From positions 1-64,000 of the forward strand of contig NZ_JAIVFW010000006.1 of assembly GCF_020829595.1 (NCBI RefSeq): a DNA stretch of 64,000 bases, written 5' to 3'. The position numbers were made by a program, and so were the translations under genes. Shown piece by piece: positions 49,188-58,469 of this stretch. Below the pieces are notes generated by a model. The model was not told the origin of the DNA and did not search any database. It saw only the letters and a list, made by a program, of their open reading frames with translations. Each line of letters begins with the position of its first letter. Within the stretch, counting starts at the first letter, position 1. This DNA comes from Nostoc sp. CHAB 5844 (lineage in GTDB: Bacteria > Cyanobacteriota > Cyanobacteriia > Cyanobacteriales > Nostocaceae).

Positions 49188-49994
49188 ATGATTAATTATG
49201 GTAAGTACTCCATTTTAGGAGTAAATATTCATGCGGTAGATTATGAGTTTGCTGTTGCGAAAATTGTGGCAGCAGCAGAACAAAAACAGCCTTGCTCTGT
49301 AAGTGCTTTGGCTGTTCATGGTGTGATGACAGGATTTATGGAGCCTACACATTTAAGAAGATTAAATGGCTTGGATCTTGTAGTACCTGATGGTCAACCA
49401 GTACGTCTGGCTTTAAAAGTACTCCACAACAAGAACTTACCAGATCGCGTCTACGGCCCTAACCTGACTTTAAAAGTTGCTGAAGCTTTTGCCGAGCGGG
49501 GATTAAAGCTTTATTTGTATGGCAGCAAACAAGAAGTTTTGGACAGACTTGTTGTGAACTTAAAGCGGCGTTTTCCTAATCTATTGATAGTAGGTCAAGA
49601 ACCTTCAAAATTCCGCAGATTGAGTGAAGCAGAACGTATAGAAGTAGCAAACCGCATCAAGTCATCTGGTGCTGATGCTGTTTTTTTAGGCTTGGGTTGT
49701 CCTAGGCAAGAAGTTTGGGCTTATGAATATCGAGAGTTGCTAAATATGCCTATTTTGGCTGTTGGTGCAGCCTTCGATTTCATAGCGGGAAACTTACCTC
49801 AAGCACCAAAGCTATTACAAGATTTTAGCCTAGAATGGCTCTATCGCTTGATTCAAGAACCTCAGCGTTTGTGGCGACGATATTTAATACTTAACCCTAT
49901 TTATGTGTGGAATATATTTCTACAGTATGTAGGATGGAGAAGGTTTAACCCAGTTATGCCTGATGGTCAAGAGCATATGGAGTCTTTTGGCTAG
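49188..49994 (+). CDS. WecG/TagA/CpsF-family glycosyltransferase (GT26)
   Basis: 268 aa from ATG 49188, two bases after the epimerase stop; a GTG 12 bases earlier overlaps that gene but is less likely. Conserved family blocks: [28 protein letters not shown] with the catalytic Asp of Tag[40 protein letters not shown], and [12 protein letters not shown]. The C-terminal appendage [18 protein letters not shown] is amphipathic and targets the membrane in TagA. It adds a sugar (often ManNAc or Glc type) to the lipid-linked intermediate. Probably the last biosynthetic gene before the co-polymerase. Confidence 0.92.
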   Translation: MINYGKYSILGVNIHAVDYEFAVAKIVAAAEQKQPCSVSALAVHGVMTGFMEPTHLRRLNGLDLVVPDGQPVRLALKVLHNKNLPDRVYGPNLTLKVAEAFAERGLKLYLYGSKQEVLDRLVVNLKRRFPNLLIVGQEPSKFRRLSEAERIEVANRIKSSGADAVFLGLGCPRQEVWAYEYRELLNMPILAVGAAFDFIAGNLPQAPKLLQDFSLEWLYRLIQEPQRLWRRYLILNPIYVWNIFLQYVGWRRFNPVMPDGQEHMESFG

Positions 49995-50398
49995 TCACTC
50001 TGCTTGATAACCAAAGTTAATACAGCAATCTTAAAATAGAACATGAATAATGTAGACAATTTAAATTCAAAATCTAAATTCGGATTGCTGTATGCTCAAA
50101 GTAAAAAATCATCTGCGGTGAAGGAATCAGCGATCGCATATGAGAATTTTTTTATAATTTTCAGCACGTACATACTCTATTGTTGATAATTAGTACCAAA
50201 AATTATAGAGTTTAGTTTCCTGCTACCATTGGCAAAAGAACTTGATTTTTGGAAGTACTTAACCTCACCGCTAAGTTATATCTGCACCCAGAGATTTAGT
50301 ATGTTATAACTTAGCTAGTTGATACTATAGTGTAACCCGCTGTAAGTAAATTAGCATTTTATCAGCAAAAATATTTAATATTTTACCTTTGAGTGTTG
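49995..50398. other. 400-base spacer in the EPS cluster
   Basis: No gene seen. AT-rich, with one CAGCGATCGCATAT HIP1 context at about 50130. It separates the glycosyltransferase run from the Wzc-like gene and may hold a second promoter. Confidence 0.45.
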
Positions 50399-52639
50399 AT
50401 GTCAGAAACTTCTATGGAAGCTAGAGAATCTATTGACCTAGACCTGCGTCGTTACTTATCTGTCTTAAAAAGACGATGGATACCAGCAGCTACTATATTG
50501 GTAGGCACGATCGCCCTGAGTGCATTAGCAACAATGTATGTCAAGTCTTCCTACGACGCAGAAGGGAAATTATTATTTAGAATTCCCTCTTTCAAGGTGG
50601 TAGGTTCTAATCTCTTGCCTAGTAATGCTGACGGAGAAGAACCAAGTGATTTAAGATCCTTGGTAGCCACTCAAAATCCAATTAGCACTCAAATAGAAGT
50701 TATCTCATCCCATCCTTTGTTGCAGCGTACTATCGATAAACTGCAACTCAAAAACGCAGCAGGTGAACCATTAAAAGTCGCAGACTTACAAGAGAACCTG
50801 AGCTTAAAGATAGTGGGTGGTACAGATATACTAAAAATTAGTTATAAAAGTCGTAATCCTGAAGAAGCAGCGGCAGTAGTCAACACTGTCATGAATTTAT
50901 ATTTAGAAAATGATGTTCTGACAAATCGTTTGGAAGCCGAAGCAACACGAAAATTTATCGCCAAGCAGTTACCTCAAAGTGAAGCCGTAGTTCATAAAAC
51001 AGAAGTAGCACTACGCATATTTAGACAAAAGAACAATATTGCTGATTTAACAGAAGAAACAAGGTCAGCCGTTGCGATTATCGGAGATTTAAATAACCAA
51101 ATAAATACCGTGCGAGCGCAACTAGAAGATGTCAACGCGCAAACCAATCAACTGCGGCAAAAACTCAACCTCAACTCCCAACAAGCGATCGCAGTCAGTT
51201 CCCTCAGCCAATCACCAGCCGTGCAGGGAGTACTCACACAACTTCAAGAAATAGAACGACAGTTAGCCAACGAACGCAGTCGTTTCCAAGATGAAAACCC
51301 TGTAATTGTGAGCTTAGAAGCCAGGAAAGCTAACTTAACAGCCCTCCTGCAACAGCAAGTTGGCAACACTTTAGGTACACCAGCACAAGTACCGCAACGA
51401 CTATTGCAGATTGGAGAACTCAGACAAACACTAATTCAAAACTTTCTGCAACTAGAATTGCAACGTAATGGTTTGAGCAATAGACTGATCTCTTTGTACA
51501 ACTCCCGTTCTACCTACGAACGAAGGACGAAAATCATTCCGCAGTTAGTACAAACTCAGCGCCAGTTAGAGCGAAATGTTGAAGTTGCCGAATCTACTTA
51601 CCAAACTCTCTTAAAAAAAGTTCAAGAACTACAAGTTGCAGAAAACAGAAGTGCGCCTAATGCTCGAATTGTTGCTCAGGCTACAGTTCCCGAAAAGCCA
51701 GAATCTGGTAAAAAGTTGATTGTAGTAGCCTTAGGAGCAATATTCGGGACTTTTTTAGCCACAACCGCGATGCTGTTGCTGGAATTAAAAGATAAATCGC
51801 TGAAAACGCTCAAGGAAGTGAGAGAAGCATATAGTTACACATTATTAGGTGGAATTCCTTTAAGTTCCTCTAAACTGCGCCCTCGCGATCGCTATGCCGA
51901 ATCAGCCCCTACGGAAATAGCTGTCAGAGATCTGCCGCACTCTCTCACCAGTGAAATGTATCGAATGATTCAAGCAAATTTAAAATTTCTCAGTTCTGAT
52001 AAAGTACTGAAAACTATAGTAGTTACTAGTGCCGTACCTAGAGAAGGCAAGTCTACAGTTTCAGCCAATTTAGCCGCAGCGATCGCCCAACTAGGACGTA
52101 AAGTTTTACTAATTGATGCAGATATGCGAGTCCCTTCTCAGCATCATCTTTGGCAACTTACCAATGCCGCAGGCTTGAGTGAGATTCTCGTCAGTCAGGC
52201 AGAATTTCATACCGCTGTATATCCAGTTATGGATAATCTTGATGTCTTAACCGCAGGAGTTCGACCTCCCAACCCACTAGCTTTGCTAGACTCAAAGCGG
52301 ATGGCCTCATTAATCAAAGATTTTTCCCAACAATATGAGTATGTAATTATCGATGCTCCTCCCTTACTTCTGGCTGCCGATGCTCTAACTTTGAGTCAAA
52401 TGTCTGATGGAATTTTGTTAGTTAGTCGACCTGGAGTAATTGACTCTAGTAGTGCTACTGCTGCTCAAGAAATGTTATCAAGATCCAGTCACAACGTCTT
52501 AGGATTAGTAGTGAATGGCATTATCGATCAAAATGAATCAAGCAGCTACTTTTATCACGCTCAGCAATATTTTACTTCTCCAGAATCGCCAAGAGAGGTT
52601 GTGTTACAAAAACGGACTAGAAAACCAGATTCTGTTTAA
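50399..52639 (+). CDS. Polysaccharide co-polymerase/tyrosine autokinase (Wzc-like)
   Basis: 746 aa from ATG 50399; GTG and TTG codons just before it are less likely. A Wzz chain-length domain: DLRRYLSVLKRRWIPAATILVG (first membrane helix at about 23-45), a long periplasmic coiled-coil region (about 175-430), and a second helix (KKLIVVALGAIFGTFLATTAMLL, about 437-460). The cytoplasmic BY-kinase domain follows, with SAVPREGKSTVSANLAAAI (Walker A, about 540-556), LLIDADMRVPS (A') and YVIIDAPPLLLAAD (B). The C-terminal tail has only a few Tyr (SSYFYHAQQYF), fewer than classical Wzc. It controls polymer length and export with an outer-membrane channel not seen in this window. Confidence 0.92.
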   Translation: MSETSMEARESIDLDLRRYLSVLKRRWIPAATILVGTIALSALATMYVKSSYDAEGKLLFRIPSFKVVGSNLLPSNADGEEPSDLRSLVATQNPISTQIEVISSHPLLQRTIDKLQLKNAAGEPLKVADLQENLSLKIVGGTDILKISYKSRNPEEAAAVVNTVMNLYLENDVLTNRLEAEATRKFIAKQLPQSEAVVHKTEVALRIFRQKNNIADLTEETRSAVAIIGDLNNQINTVRAQLEDVNAQTNQLRQKLNLNSQQAIAVSSLSQSPAVQGVLTQLQEIERQLANERSRFQDENPVIVSLEARKANLTALLQQQVGNTLGTPAQVPQRLLQIGELRQTLIQNFLQLELQRNGLSNRLISLYNSRSTYERRTKIIPQLVQTQRQLERNVEVAESTYQTLLKKVQELQVAENRSAPNARIVAQATVPEKPESGKKLIVVALGAIFGTFLATTAMLLLELKDKSLKTLKEVREAYSYTLLGGIPLSSSKLRPRDRYAESAPTEIAVRDLPHSLTSEMYRMIQANLKFLSSDKVLKTIVVTSAVPREGKSTVSANLAAAIAQLGRKVLLIDADMRVPSQHHLWQLTNAAGLSEILVSQAEFHTAVYPVMDNLDVLTAGVRPPNPLALLDSKRMASLIKDFSQQYEYVIIDAPPLLLAADALTLSQMSDGILLVSRPGVIDSSSATAAQEMLSRSSHNVLGLVVNGIIDQNESSSYFYHAQQYFTSPESPREVVLQKRTRKPDSV

Positions 52640-52677
52640 ATCAAAGTTTTGGTAACACAACCTCAGAGCGATCGCTC

Positions 52678-54072
52678 TTACTCTAACTGGTATTCGTAAC
52701 TGCCAATATCAAACGTTGTACCAGATAGACGAGGATTACCAGCAAAATCAGTGTTTAACACATTCCATTTCAAACCCTGATCAATTCCTGGACTATCTGC
52801 TTGAAGCCGAAAGTCACCACCTGCTGGATTGACAAACTGCGGGTCAGCAACAATATCGTTAGGCCCCTCCACAGCTATATTAGAACTGTTGGCATAAATA
52901 TTATAGTCATAAGTGACATTAATGTTTTGGTAATTGTTGTTGACCTTCTTGCCAGGAAATGCGTACAAAATGTTATTGATAATGTTGACATCTTCTGAGA
53001 TGTTAGCAATGATTTGCCCATGTGTAATTTCTGGACTTTGGTTATTTAGATAAGAAACATTGTTCACAATATCAACATGGTCACTCCGATGTGCAATAAT
53101 GCCCGAACCACCATTTTTATATGTAATATTGTTGGCAATCAGAGTACGTCCTTGATAAGCTGCTGAAGTTACGCCACTCTGAAAATGATCAAAATCGTCA
53201 ATAATCAATCCATGTCCATCTTGGATCGACCCTTTCAAATACCAGGGAATGTACTGTCGATTATTGTAAATTTTATTGTTAGTCACAAAGATTTTGTATT
53301 CTTGGCTGCTGTCAGAATTCCAACTTTGATAGAAGGAAATACCGCTGTTACCTAAAGCAGAGTACCAACAATTATTAAATACTTCATTGCCACGTATCCT
53401 CACATAATCAGATTGTATAATGGCAATGCCTGCTCCTCCACACCCATGTATCTTATTATTCAGAATCCGAATGTGATGGGTATGCCCATTTTTACTTCCA
53501 TCAACAGTAATACAATTACCGTTAGTCAATGGGGTTGATGTGTTTGTCTTCAGGCTTAACGCATACTCAAGAGTGATATTGTTGTTGTTGCCTTCTATTT
53601 CCAACCCATCTATCTCGATATAAGACACTCCATTTCTAATCAAAATCCCATTCCAGGAATTGTGCTTAATTTTTGGTTGATGTCCTGGATAGGCTTTGTA
53701 TGTAATCCAGGCATTGGCAGCGCCAGAGCGTCTAATGCCAAGTGCGAATCCTGAGTGTGGATTTGTGTACACCCCATCCATAATGAATACTCTATCGCCA
53801 GGGTTAGTTAGGTCTGCTGCCTTCTGAATCGTTCTAAATGGAGAGGCAGTAGAAAGTCCATTATTGGTGTCGCTACCGCTACCACTGACATAGTATGTTG
53901 TCGGACTCGTCGTTTGGCTAAGAATTTGCCGACGTGGAATAGAAACTTCTGGAACAGTGGATAAAACACGAGCATCTTTGACTAAAGCTGCTGTGATACT
54001 TTGTACATCCACAAGAGTACATAGCACTGTAGGCAGTACTAAAAAAGCACTGAAACTTAAGCTTTTCATCAT
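52678..54072 (-). CDS. Secreted right-handed beta-helix protein (paralogue A)
   Basis: 464 aa. N-terminal signal peptide (about 1-30, MMKSLSFSAFLVLPTVLC...) then a linker ending in ILSQTTSPTTYYVSGSGSDTNNGLSTASPF, the common start of DUF1565/parallel-beta-helix proteins. About 15 coils of NxIHGCGGAGIAI-type turns (SHxIxIxNNxI patterns) fill the rest to about 430, ending DIGSYEYQLE. Relatives include polysaccharide lyases, alginate epimerases and adhesins, so it may act on extracellular polysaccharide. It is convergent with the Wzc-like gene and has a close paralogue 0.8 kb upstream. No catalytic residues can be named. Confidence 0.85.
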   Translation of the reverse strand: MMKSLSFSAFLVLPTVLCTLVDVQSITAALVKDARVLSTVPEVSIPRRQILSQTTSPTTYYVSGSGSDTNNGLSTASPFRTIQKAADLTNPGDRVFIMDGVYTNPHSGFALGIRRSGAANAWITYKAYPGHQPKIKHNSWNGILIRNGVSYIEIDGLEIEGNNNNITLEYALSLKTNTSTPLTNGNCITVDGSKNGHTHHIRILNNKIHGCGGAGIAIIQSDYVRIRGNEVFNNCWYSALGNSGISFYQSWNSDSSQEYKIFVTNNKIYNNRQYIPWYLKGSIQDGHGLIIDDFDHFQSGVTSAAYQGRTLIANNITYKNGGSGIIAHRSDHVDIVNNVSYLNNQSPEITHGQIIANISEDVNIINNILYAFPGKKVNNNYQNINVTYDYNIYANSSNIAVEGPNDIVADPQFVNPAGGDFRLQADSPGIDQGLKWNVLNTDFAGNPRLSGTTFDIGSYEYQLE

Positions 54073-54692
54073 TAAGGGAACACTTTGATCTTCGATACTG
54101 TGACTGAAAGATATCTGAAAACGTAATAGGCAAGCTGTGTCTTGCTGATTTTTGCTAAATCAACTCGGATTGTCAATAAATTTGACAATCCATACAACTT
54201 AACTGATACTTGACTGATAAATTCAAGTAACCCATCTAGTATCCAGAGTGTTGGAGAAATTGTCAAATAAATTAAACTTACCGAAGTAAAGATTTTTTGA
54301 TTGCAAGAAGTCTTTATTAAATATCAAAAATATGATATTTAAACAATTAAAATCACTATGAAACAAGCTTTTAGATGCTTTGTTGCCTCACAAGGTATAG
54401 ATATGTAGCTTTTTCAGAAAATTACTATATTTTTGGTAAAATTTTCTCAATAAAATTCATGAATTTATAGGTGTTATTTATATGCAAAACTTATATGTAA
54501 CTATTTAAAATAGTTTATGCAATACTTGAATATTAATAGATGGTTAACTTTGTTGATTAATTAGTTTAATTTGGCAAATTTTTATTATTACAAACATTCT
54601 AGCAACTCTCTTTTGAATGACGTACACAGTCAGGACGAATATTTATGCGTCCCTACTGTTTTTACCTGTAGTTAATTGTTACTTACTGTACC
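54073..54692. other. Gene-free AT-rich spacer between the two beta-helix genes
   Basis: No gene. Very AT-rich, with scattered A/T runs. The promoter of the 52678-54072 gene must lie at its left edge. A small inverted-repeat element follows at 54693. Confidence 0.5.
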
Positions 54693-54803
54693 TTATACCA
54701 GTTTAAAAAAATAATCCAATACATAGATAAAACCCCTCCCCACGCCTCCTATTATCAATATGGGTAGGGTTATCTGTAGCAAACGTTTTTTGATTTGGTA
54801 TAA
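54693..54803. repeat. Small inverted-repeat element (MITE-like, TTATACCA ends)
   Basis: Starts TTATACCA (54693-54700), ends TGGTATAA (54796-54803); 111 bases with a GC-rich centre (CCCCTCCCCACGCC) and no coding capacity. The ends resemble those of the elements at 58150 and 60413. Confidence 0.5.
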
Positions 54804-54807
54804 CAAT

Positions 54808-54838
54808 AAACCCCTTTTCCTAAGAAGGAAAAAGGGTT
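54808..54838 (-). terminator. Stem-loop 3' of the second beta-helix gene
   Basis: AACCCCTTTTCCT / AGGAAAAAGGGTT forms an imperfect stem with a short loop, about 30 bases after the stop of the 54871-56256 gene on the minus strand. A plausible terminator. Confidence 0.5.
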
Positions 54839-54870
54839 AATAACTCTATAACATCTGCCGCTGAGAAAGG

Positions 54871-56256
54871 CTAGTACTCATAAGCCCCAATATCATAACC
54901 TGCACCTGTTGGACGAGATTTACCTACTAAATCTGTTTTTAACATACTCCACACTAAACCTTTATCAATAGCTGGACTTGTTGACTGAAGTCGAAAATCA
55001 GCGTTTTCTGGATTGAGCAACTTTGGATCAGCGACAACATCTTTAGCTCCCTGCACAGCTATACGAGAACCATTAGTGTAAATATTGTTGTTATACAAAA
55101 CATTGGTATTTTGGAAGCTACTATTTACCCGCTTGTAAGGAAAGGCATAAAGAATGTTATTGAAAATTTTGACATCAGATGCTTCATTAGCAAATATTTG
55201 TCCATCATCAATTTCGGGGCTTTGGTTATTCATATAGGCTGTGTTGTTGATAATATCAACACGTTCACTTCTATAAGCATGAATGCCAGAACCGCCGTTC
55301 TTATATGAAATATTATTAGCCACGAAAGTTCGTGCTTTATATGCTCCTAATGTTGAGTTATTCTGAGTATTTTTTGAATCATCGACAATAATACCATTGC
55401 CGTCGTCAATTTTTCCTGTAGCAATCCAAGGAATATATTGCCGATTGTTATAGACTTTGTTATTGGTCACATACATTTTGTATCCCTGGTTGGTGTCAAA
55501 ATTCCAATTTTGATACAAAGAAATACCGCTATTGCCGTAAACTGAGTACCAAGCATTATTGAACACCTCATTTCGATCGATCTTCACATAGTCAGATTGA
55601 ATAACAGCAATGCCTCCACCGCCACATCCATGTATCTTGTTGTTGAGAATTCGGATGTGATGGGTATGCCCATTTTTACGTCCATCAATAGTAATGCAGT
55701 TGCCGTTCGTCAATGGGCTTGATGTATTTGTTTTCTGGCTTAACGCATAATCAAGAGTAATATTGGCATTGTTGCCTTCTATCTCTAAGCCATTAACCTC
55801 AATATATGAAGCTCCATCTCTGATCAAAATGCCATTCCAGGCATTGTGTTTAATTTTTGGTGTGTGTCCTGGATAAGCTTTGTATGTAATCCAGCCATTG
55901 GCAGTACCTGAGCGCATAATGCCTAGTACGTATCCAGAGTGTGGATTTGTGTACAACCCATTCATGATCAGTACTATATCTCCGGGGTTGGTGAGATTTG
56001 CCGCTTTTTGAATTGTTCTAAAAGGCGACGCAGTAGATAGTCCATTATTGGTGTCGCTACCGCTACCACTAACGTAATATGTTTTCGGACTCGTCGTTTG
56101 ACTAAGTAGATAACGATCTGGGATTGCGATTTCTTGAACAACTGATGAAGGATGGACTTGTTTGACTATGGCAGCTGTAGGACTTTGTACATCCACTAAA
56201 GTACATAGCACTGTAGGCAGCGCTAAAAAAGCACTGAAACTCAAACTCTTCTTCAT
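54871..56256 (-). CDS. Secreted right-handed beta-helix protein (paralogue B)
   Basis: 461 aa from ATG 56256 (MKKSLSFSAFLALPTVLCTL); a GTG 4 codons earlier is possible. It has the same order as paralogue A: signal peptide, variable linker, then YYVSGSGSDTNNGLSTASPF and a beta-helix domain to about 430, ending YDIGAYEY. The two proteins appear roughly 70-75% identical by eye along the helix; they differ most in the linker and near the C-terminus. This is a recent tandem duplication beside the EPS cluster. Probably exported by Sec; the substrate is unknown. Confidence 0.85.
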   Translation of the reverse strand: MKKSLSFSAFLALPTVLCTLVDVQSPTAAIVKQVHPSSVVQEIAIPDRYLLSQTTSPKTYYVSGSGSDTNNGLSTASPFRTIQKAANLTNPGDIVLIMNGLYTNPHSGYVLGIMRSGTANGWITYKAYPGHTPKIKHNAWNGILIRDGASYIEVNGLEIEGNNANITLDYALSQKTNTSSPLTNGNCITIDGRKNGHTHHIRILNNKIHGCGGGGIAVIQSDYVKIDRNEVFNNAWYSVYGNSGISLYQNWNFDTNQGYKMYVTNNKVYNNRQYIPWIATGKIDDGNGIIVDDSKNTQNNSTLGAYKARTFVANNISYKNGGSGIHAYRSERVDIINNTAYMNNQSPEIDDGQIFANEASDVKIFNNILYAFPYKRVNSSFQNTNVLYNNNIYTNGSRIAVQGAKDVVADPKLLNPENADFRLQSTSPAIDKGLVWSMLKTDLVGKSRPTGAGYDIGAYEY

Positions 56257-56626
56257 TGCAGGGAACACTTTTATCTTCGAGAACGTTATTCAAAAGTACT
56301 TTGAAGTTCTCGGTGTGGCATCTGTAATATTACTCACAATTGAGTTCGCAAATATATTTAAATTAGTCTAAAAATAGGTATAAATTATAACTTAGTATAT
56401 TTCCCAAAATTACTTGCTGTATCCTCACAAGTTCCTCAAATTATCTTTCTATAAACAAGAGTGTGAGACTTAAGAGCCAATCAATTGACTACAACTGTTT
56501 AAACAAGCACTTACCAGTTAGTTTTCAGTGTTTATGAAATTTACACAAACCTTTCTATTGGATGTGTTGCTATCAAATCTGCTAGTGTGCAACACCGTAG
56601 AAGGCTCCTAGATATCTTTATCTGTT
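56257..56626. other. Divergent promoter region, gene-free
   Basis: 370 bases between the second beta-helix gene (minus) and the PEP-synthase remnant (plus). No gene or clear repeat; the sequences needed for two outward promoters must be here. Confidence 0.5.
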
Positions 56627-58081
56627 ATGAAAAACTCTACTATGCTAAAAACATTTTTATATTCAGGAACATCTGCTTCAGCGTCTAAAGAACAAGCTCT
56701 AGTTGTACCTTTAAGTCATGTCGGAATTGCAGATATCTCCTTAGTAGGCGGTAAAAACGCATCTTTGGGAGAAATGATTCAGCAACTGCGCCGCAAAGGA
56801 GTAAAAGTACCTACAGGTTTTGCTACGACTGCTTTTGCTTATCGATCTTTTATTTCTGCGGCAGGCTTAGAAAGGCAACTGCGAGAAATTTTTGCAGATT
56901 TAGATGTAGAGGATGTGCAGAATCTGCGGCAATGCGGGAAAAAAGCGCGAATGCTGATGCTGCAAACTCCCTTTTCGCCAGAATTACTAGCTGCGATCGC
57001 ACAATCTTATCAAATTATCTGCCAAGAATATGGTGCTGATACTGATGTTGCTGTTCGTTCTAGCGCTACTGCCGAAGATTTACCTGATGCCAGCTTTGCT
57101 GGGCAACAAGAAACTTACTTAAATGTCCACGGACTGCAAGCAGTTTTAGAAGCCTGCCATAAGTGTTTTGCCTCCATTTTTACTGACCGTGCTATTTCTT
57201 ATCGTCAAATTAAAGGCTTCGACCACTTCAATATTGCCTTATCAGTCGGTGTGCAGAAAATGGTGCGTTCTGATTTGGCAGTTTCTGGTGTAATGTTTTC
57301 CATCCATACAGAAACAGGTTTTAAAGATGCTGCCTTGATTACCGCAGCTTATGGTTTAGGTGAAAACGTCGTCCAAGGTGCAGTAAACCCTGATGAATAT
57401 TTGGTGTTTAAACCAACTCTCAAACAGGGATATCGCCCGATTATGCAAAAGCGCCTGGGTACGAAAGAAATTAAGATGGTCTATGACCTAGAAGGCTTGA
57501 AATTAACCAAAAATATCTCCGTCCTGCCAGCAGAACGTACTCAATATGCTCTTAATGACGAAGAAATTCTACAACTAGCACACTGGGCTTGCATTATTGA
57601 AGAACACTATTCTCAAGTGCATGAAGTCTACACGCCGATGGATATTGAATGGGCAAAAGATGGTTTAACCAATGAATTATTTATCGTTCAAGCGCGTCCA
57701 GAAACAGTCCAGTCTCAGAAAATTAAAAATGTTTTGAGACAATATCAGCTAAAAGAAAAAGGTGAGGTACTACTAACAGGTCGCAGCGTCGGCGAAATGA
57801 TTGGCCAAGGTAAAGCCAGAGTCATTCTTGATGTACGTCAAATCAACCAGTTTCAACCGGGAGAAGTACTAGTTACCAATCGCACTGACCCCGATTGGGA
57901 ACCAATTATGAAACGGGCTAGTGCAATTGTTACCAATTCTGGCGGACGGACTTGCCATGCAGCAATTATTGCTAGAGAAATGGGAATTCCAGCGATTGTT
58001 GGTAGCGGTAATGCTACGACTGTATTGAAAACTGGCGCAGAAATTACTGTTAGTTGTGCCGAAGGTGAAACAGGGAATTGA
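56627..58081 (+). CDS. ppsA: Phosphoenolpyruvate synthase, internally deleted (lacks PEP-binding barrel)
   Basis: 484 aa against about 800 aa for PpsA. Present: the ATP-grasp domain ([60 protein letters not shown]; about 25-385) and the swivelling domain with the phospho-His loop GGRTCHAAIIAREMGIPAIVG (about 390-480). The PEP/pyruvate TIM-barrel is missing. Right after the stop, another frame reads GIDSISLNPDSVLKTLLEIAS (58073-58135), which is the last part of a normal PpsA, so some 330 codons appear to have been deleted with a frameshift at a GGGAAT junction. It cannot complete pyruvate to PEP conversion. Related in the front half to Rph at 590 but not a copy of it. Confidence 0.85.
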   Translation: MKNSTMLKTFLYSGTSASASKEQALVVPLSHVGIADISLVGGKNASLGEMIQQLRRKGVKVPTGFATTAFAYRSFISAAGLERQLREIFADLDVEDVQNLRQCGKKARMLMLQTPFSPELLAAIAQSYQIICQEYGADTDVAVRSSATAEDLPDASFAGQQETYLNVHGLQAVLEACHKCFASIFTDRAISYRQIKGFDHFNIALSVGVQKMVRSDLAVSGVMFSIHTETGFKDAALITAAYGLGENVVQGAVNPDEYLVFKPTLKQGYRPIMQKRLGTKEIKMVYDLEGLKLTKNISVLPAERTQYALNDEEILQLAHWACIIEEHYSQVHEVYTPMDIEWAKDGLTNELFIVQARPETVQSQKIKNVLRQYQLKEKGEVLLTGRSVGEMIGQGKARVILDVRQINQFQPGEVLVTNRTDPDWEPIMKRASAIVTNSGGRTCHAAIIAREMGIPAIVGSGNATTVLKTGAEITVSCAEGETGN

Positions 58082-58165
58082 TTCTATCAGTCTCAACCCC
58101 GACTCTGTACTCAAGACACTGTTAGAAATTGCCTCCGCTGAAGTCCCTAATACCAATTCACGAAA
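58073..58165 (+). pseudogene. Out-of-frame C-terminal remnant of ppsA, cut by a small repeat element
   Basis: GIDSISLNPDSVLKTLLEIASAEV is the conserved end of phosphoenolpyruvate synthase. It is one base out of frame with the upstream part and runs into the inverted-repeat element at 58150, so the original stop has been lost. Confidence 0.7.
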
Positions 58166-58251
58166 AATTTGATGCACATAAAATCTGTAGAGACGTTGCA
58201 TTGCAACGTCTCTACAAAAAAATTCGTTTCATCTTTAAAGGAAATTGGTAT
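58150..58251. repeat. MITE-like element with ATACCAATT ends and 31-base inner palindrome
   Basis: Ends ATACCAATT (58150-58158) and AATTGGTAT (58243-58251). The centre is a 15-bp perfect stem, TGTAGAGACGTTGCA and TGCAACGTCTCTACA with a 1-base gap (58186-58216). Non-coding. It sits in the 3' remnant of ppsA. Similar small elements are common in Nostoc-type genomes. Confidence 0.7.
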
Positions 58252-58469
58252 AAGAGAAGTGTGAAGTATGAAGTATGAAATTTTGTCCTTTAGCCTTCGG
58301 CTTTGTAACGAATGACAAATGACAAATGACTATGCTTCCCAGATTGCTGTAACTACAAATTTTTCATTTCCAGGTTAAATCACTCTAAAATCGTGTAAGA
58401 AAGTACTCTTGCATCTAACAAAAGTTTGATATCCTCCTGCCAACAACAAAAATGTTGTCAGGGAGATTA

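Noticed and set aside
37745-52639. Identification as the heterocyst envelope polysaccharide (hep) island
   Set aside because: The gene types overlap, but the sequence alone does not establish orthology, and signature glycolipid/Hep genes were not recognised.
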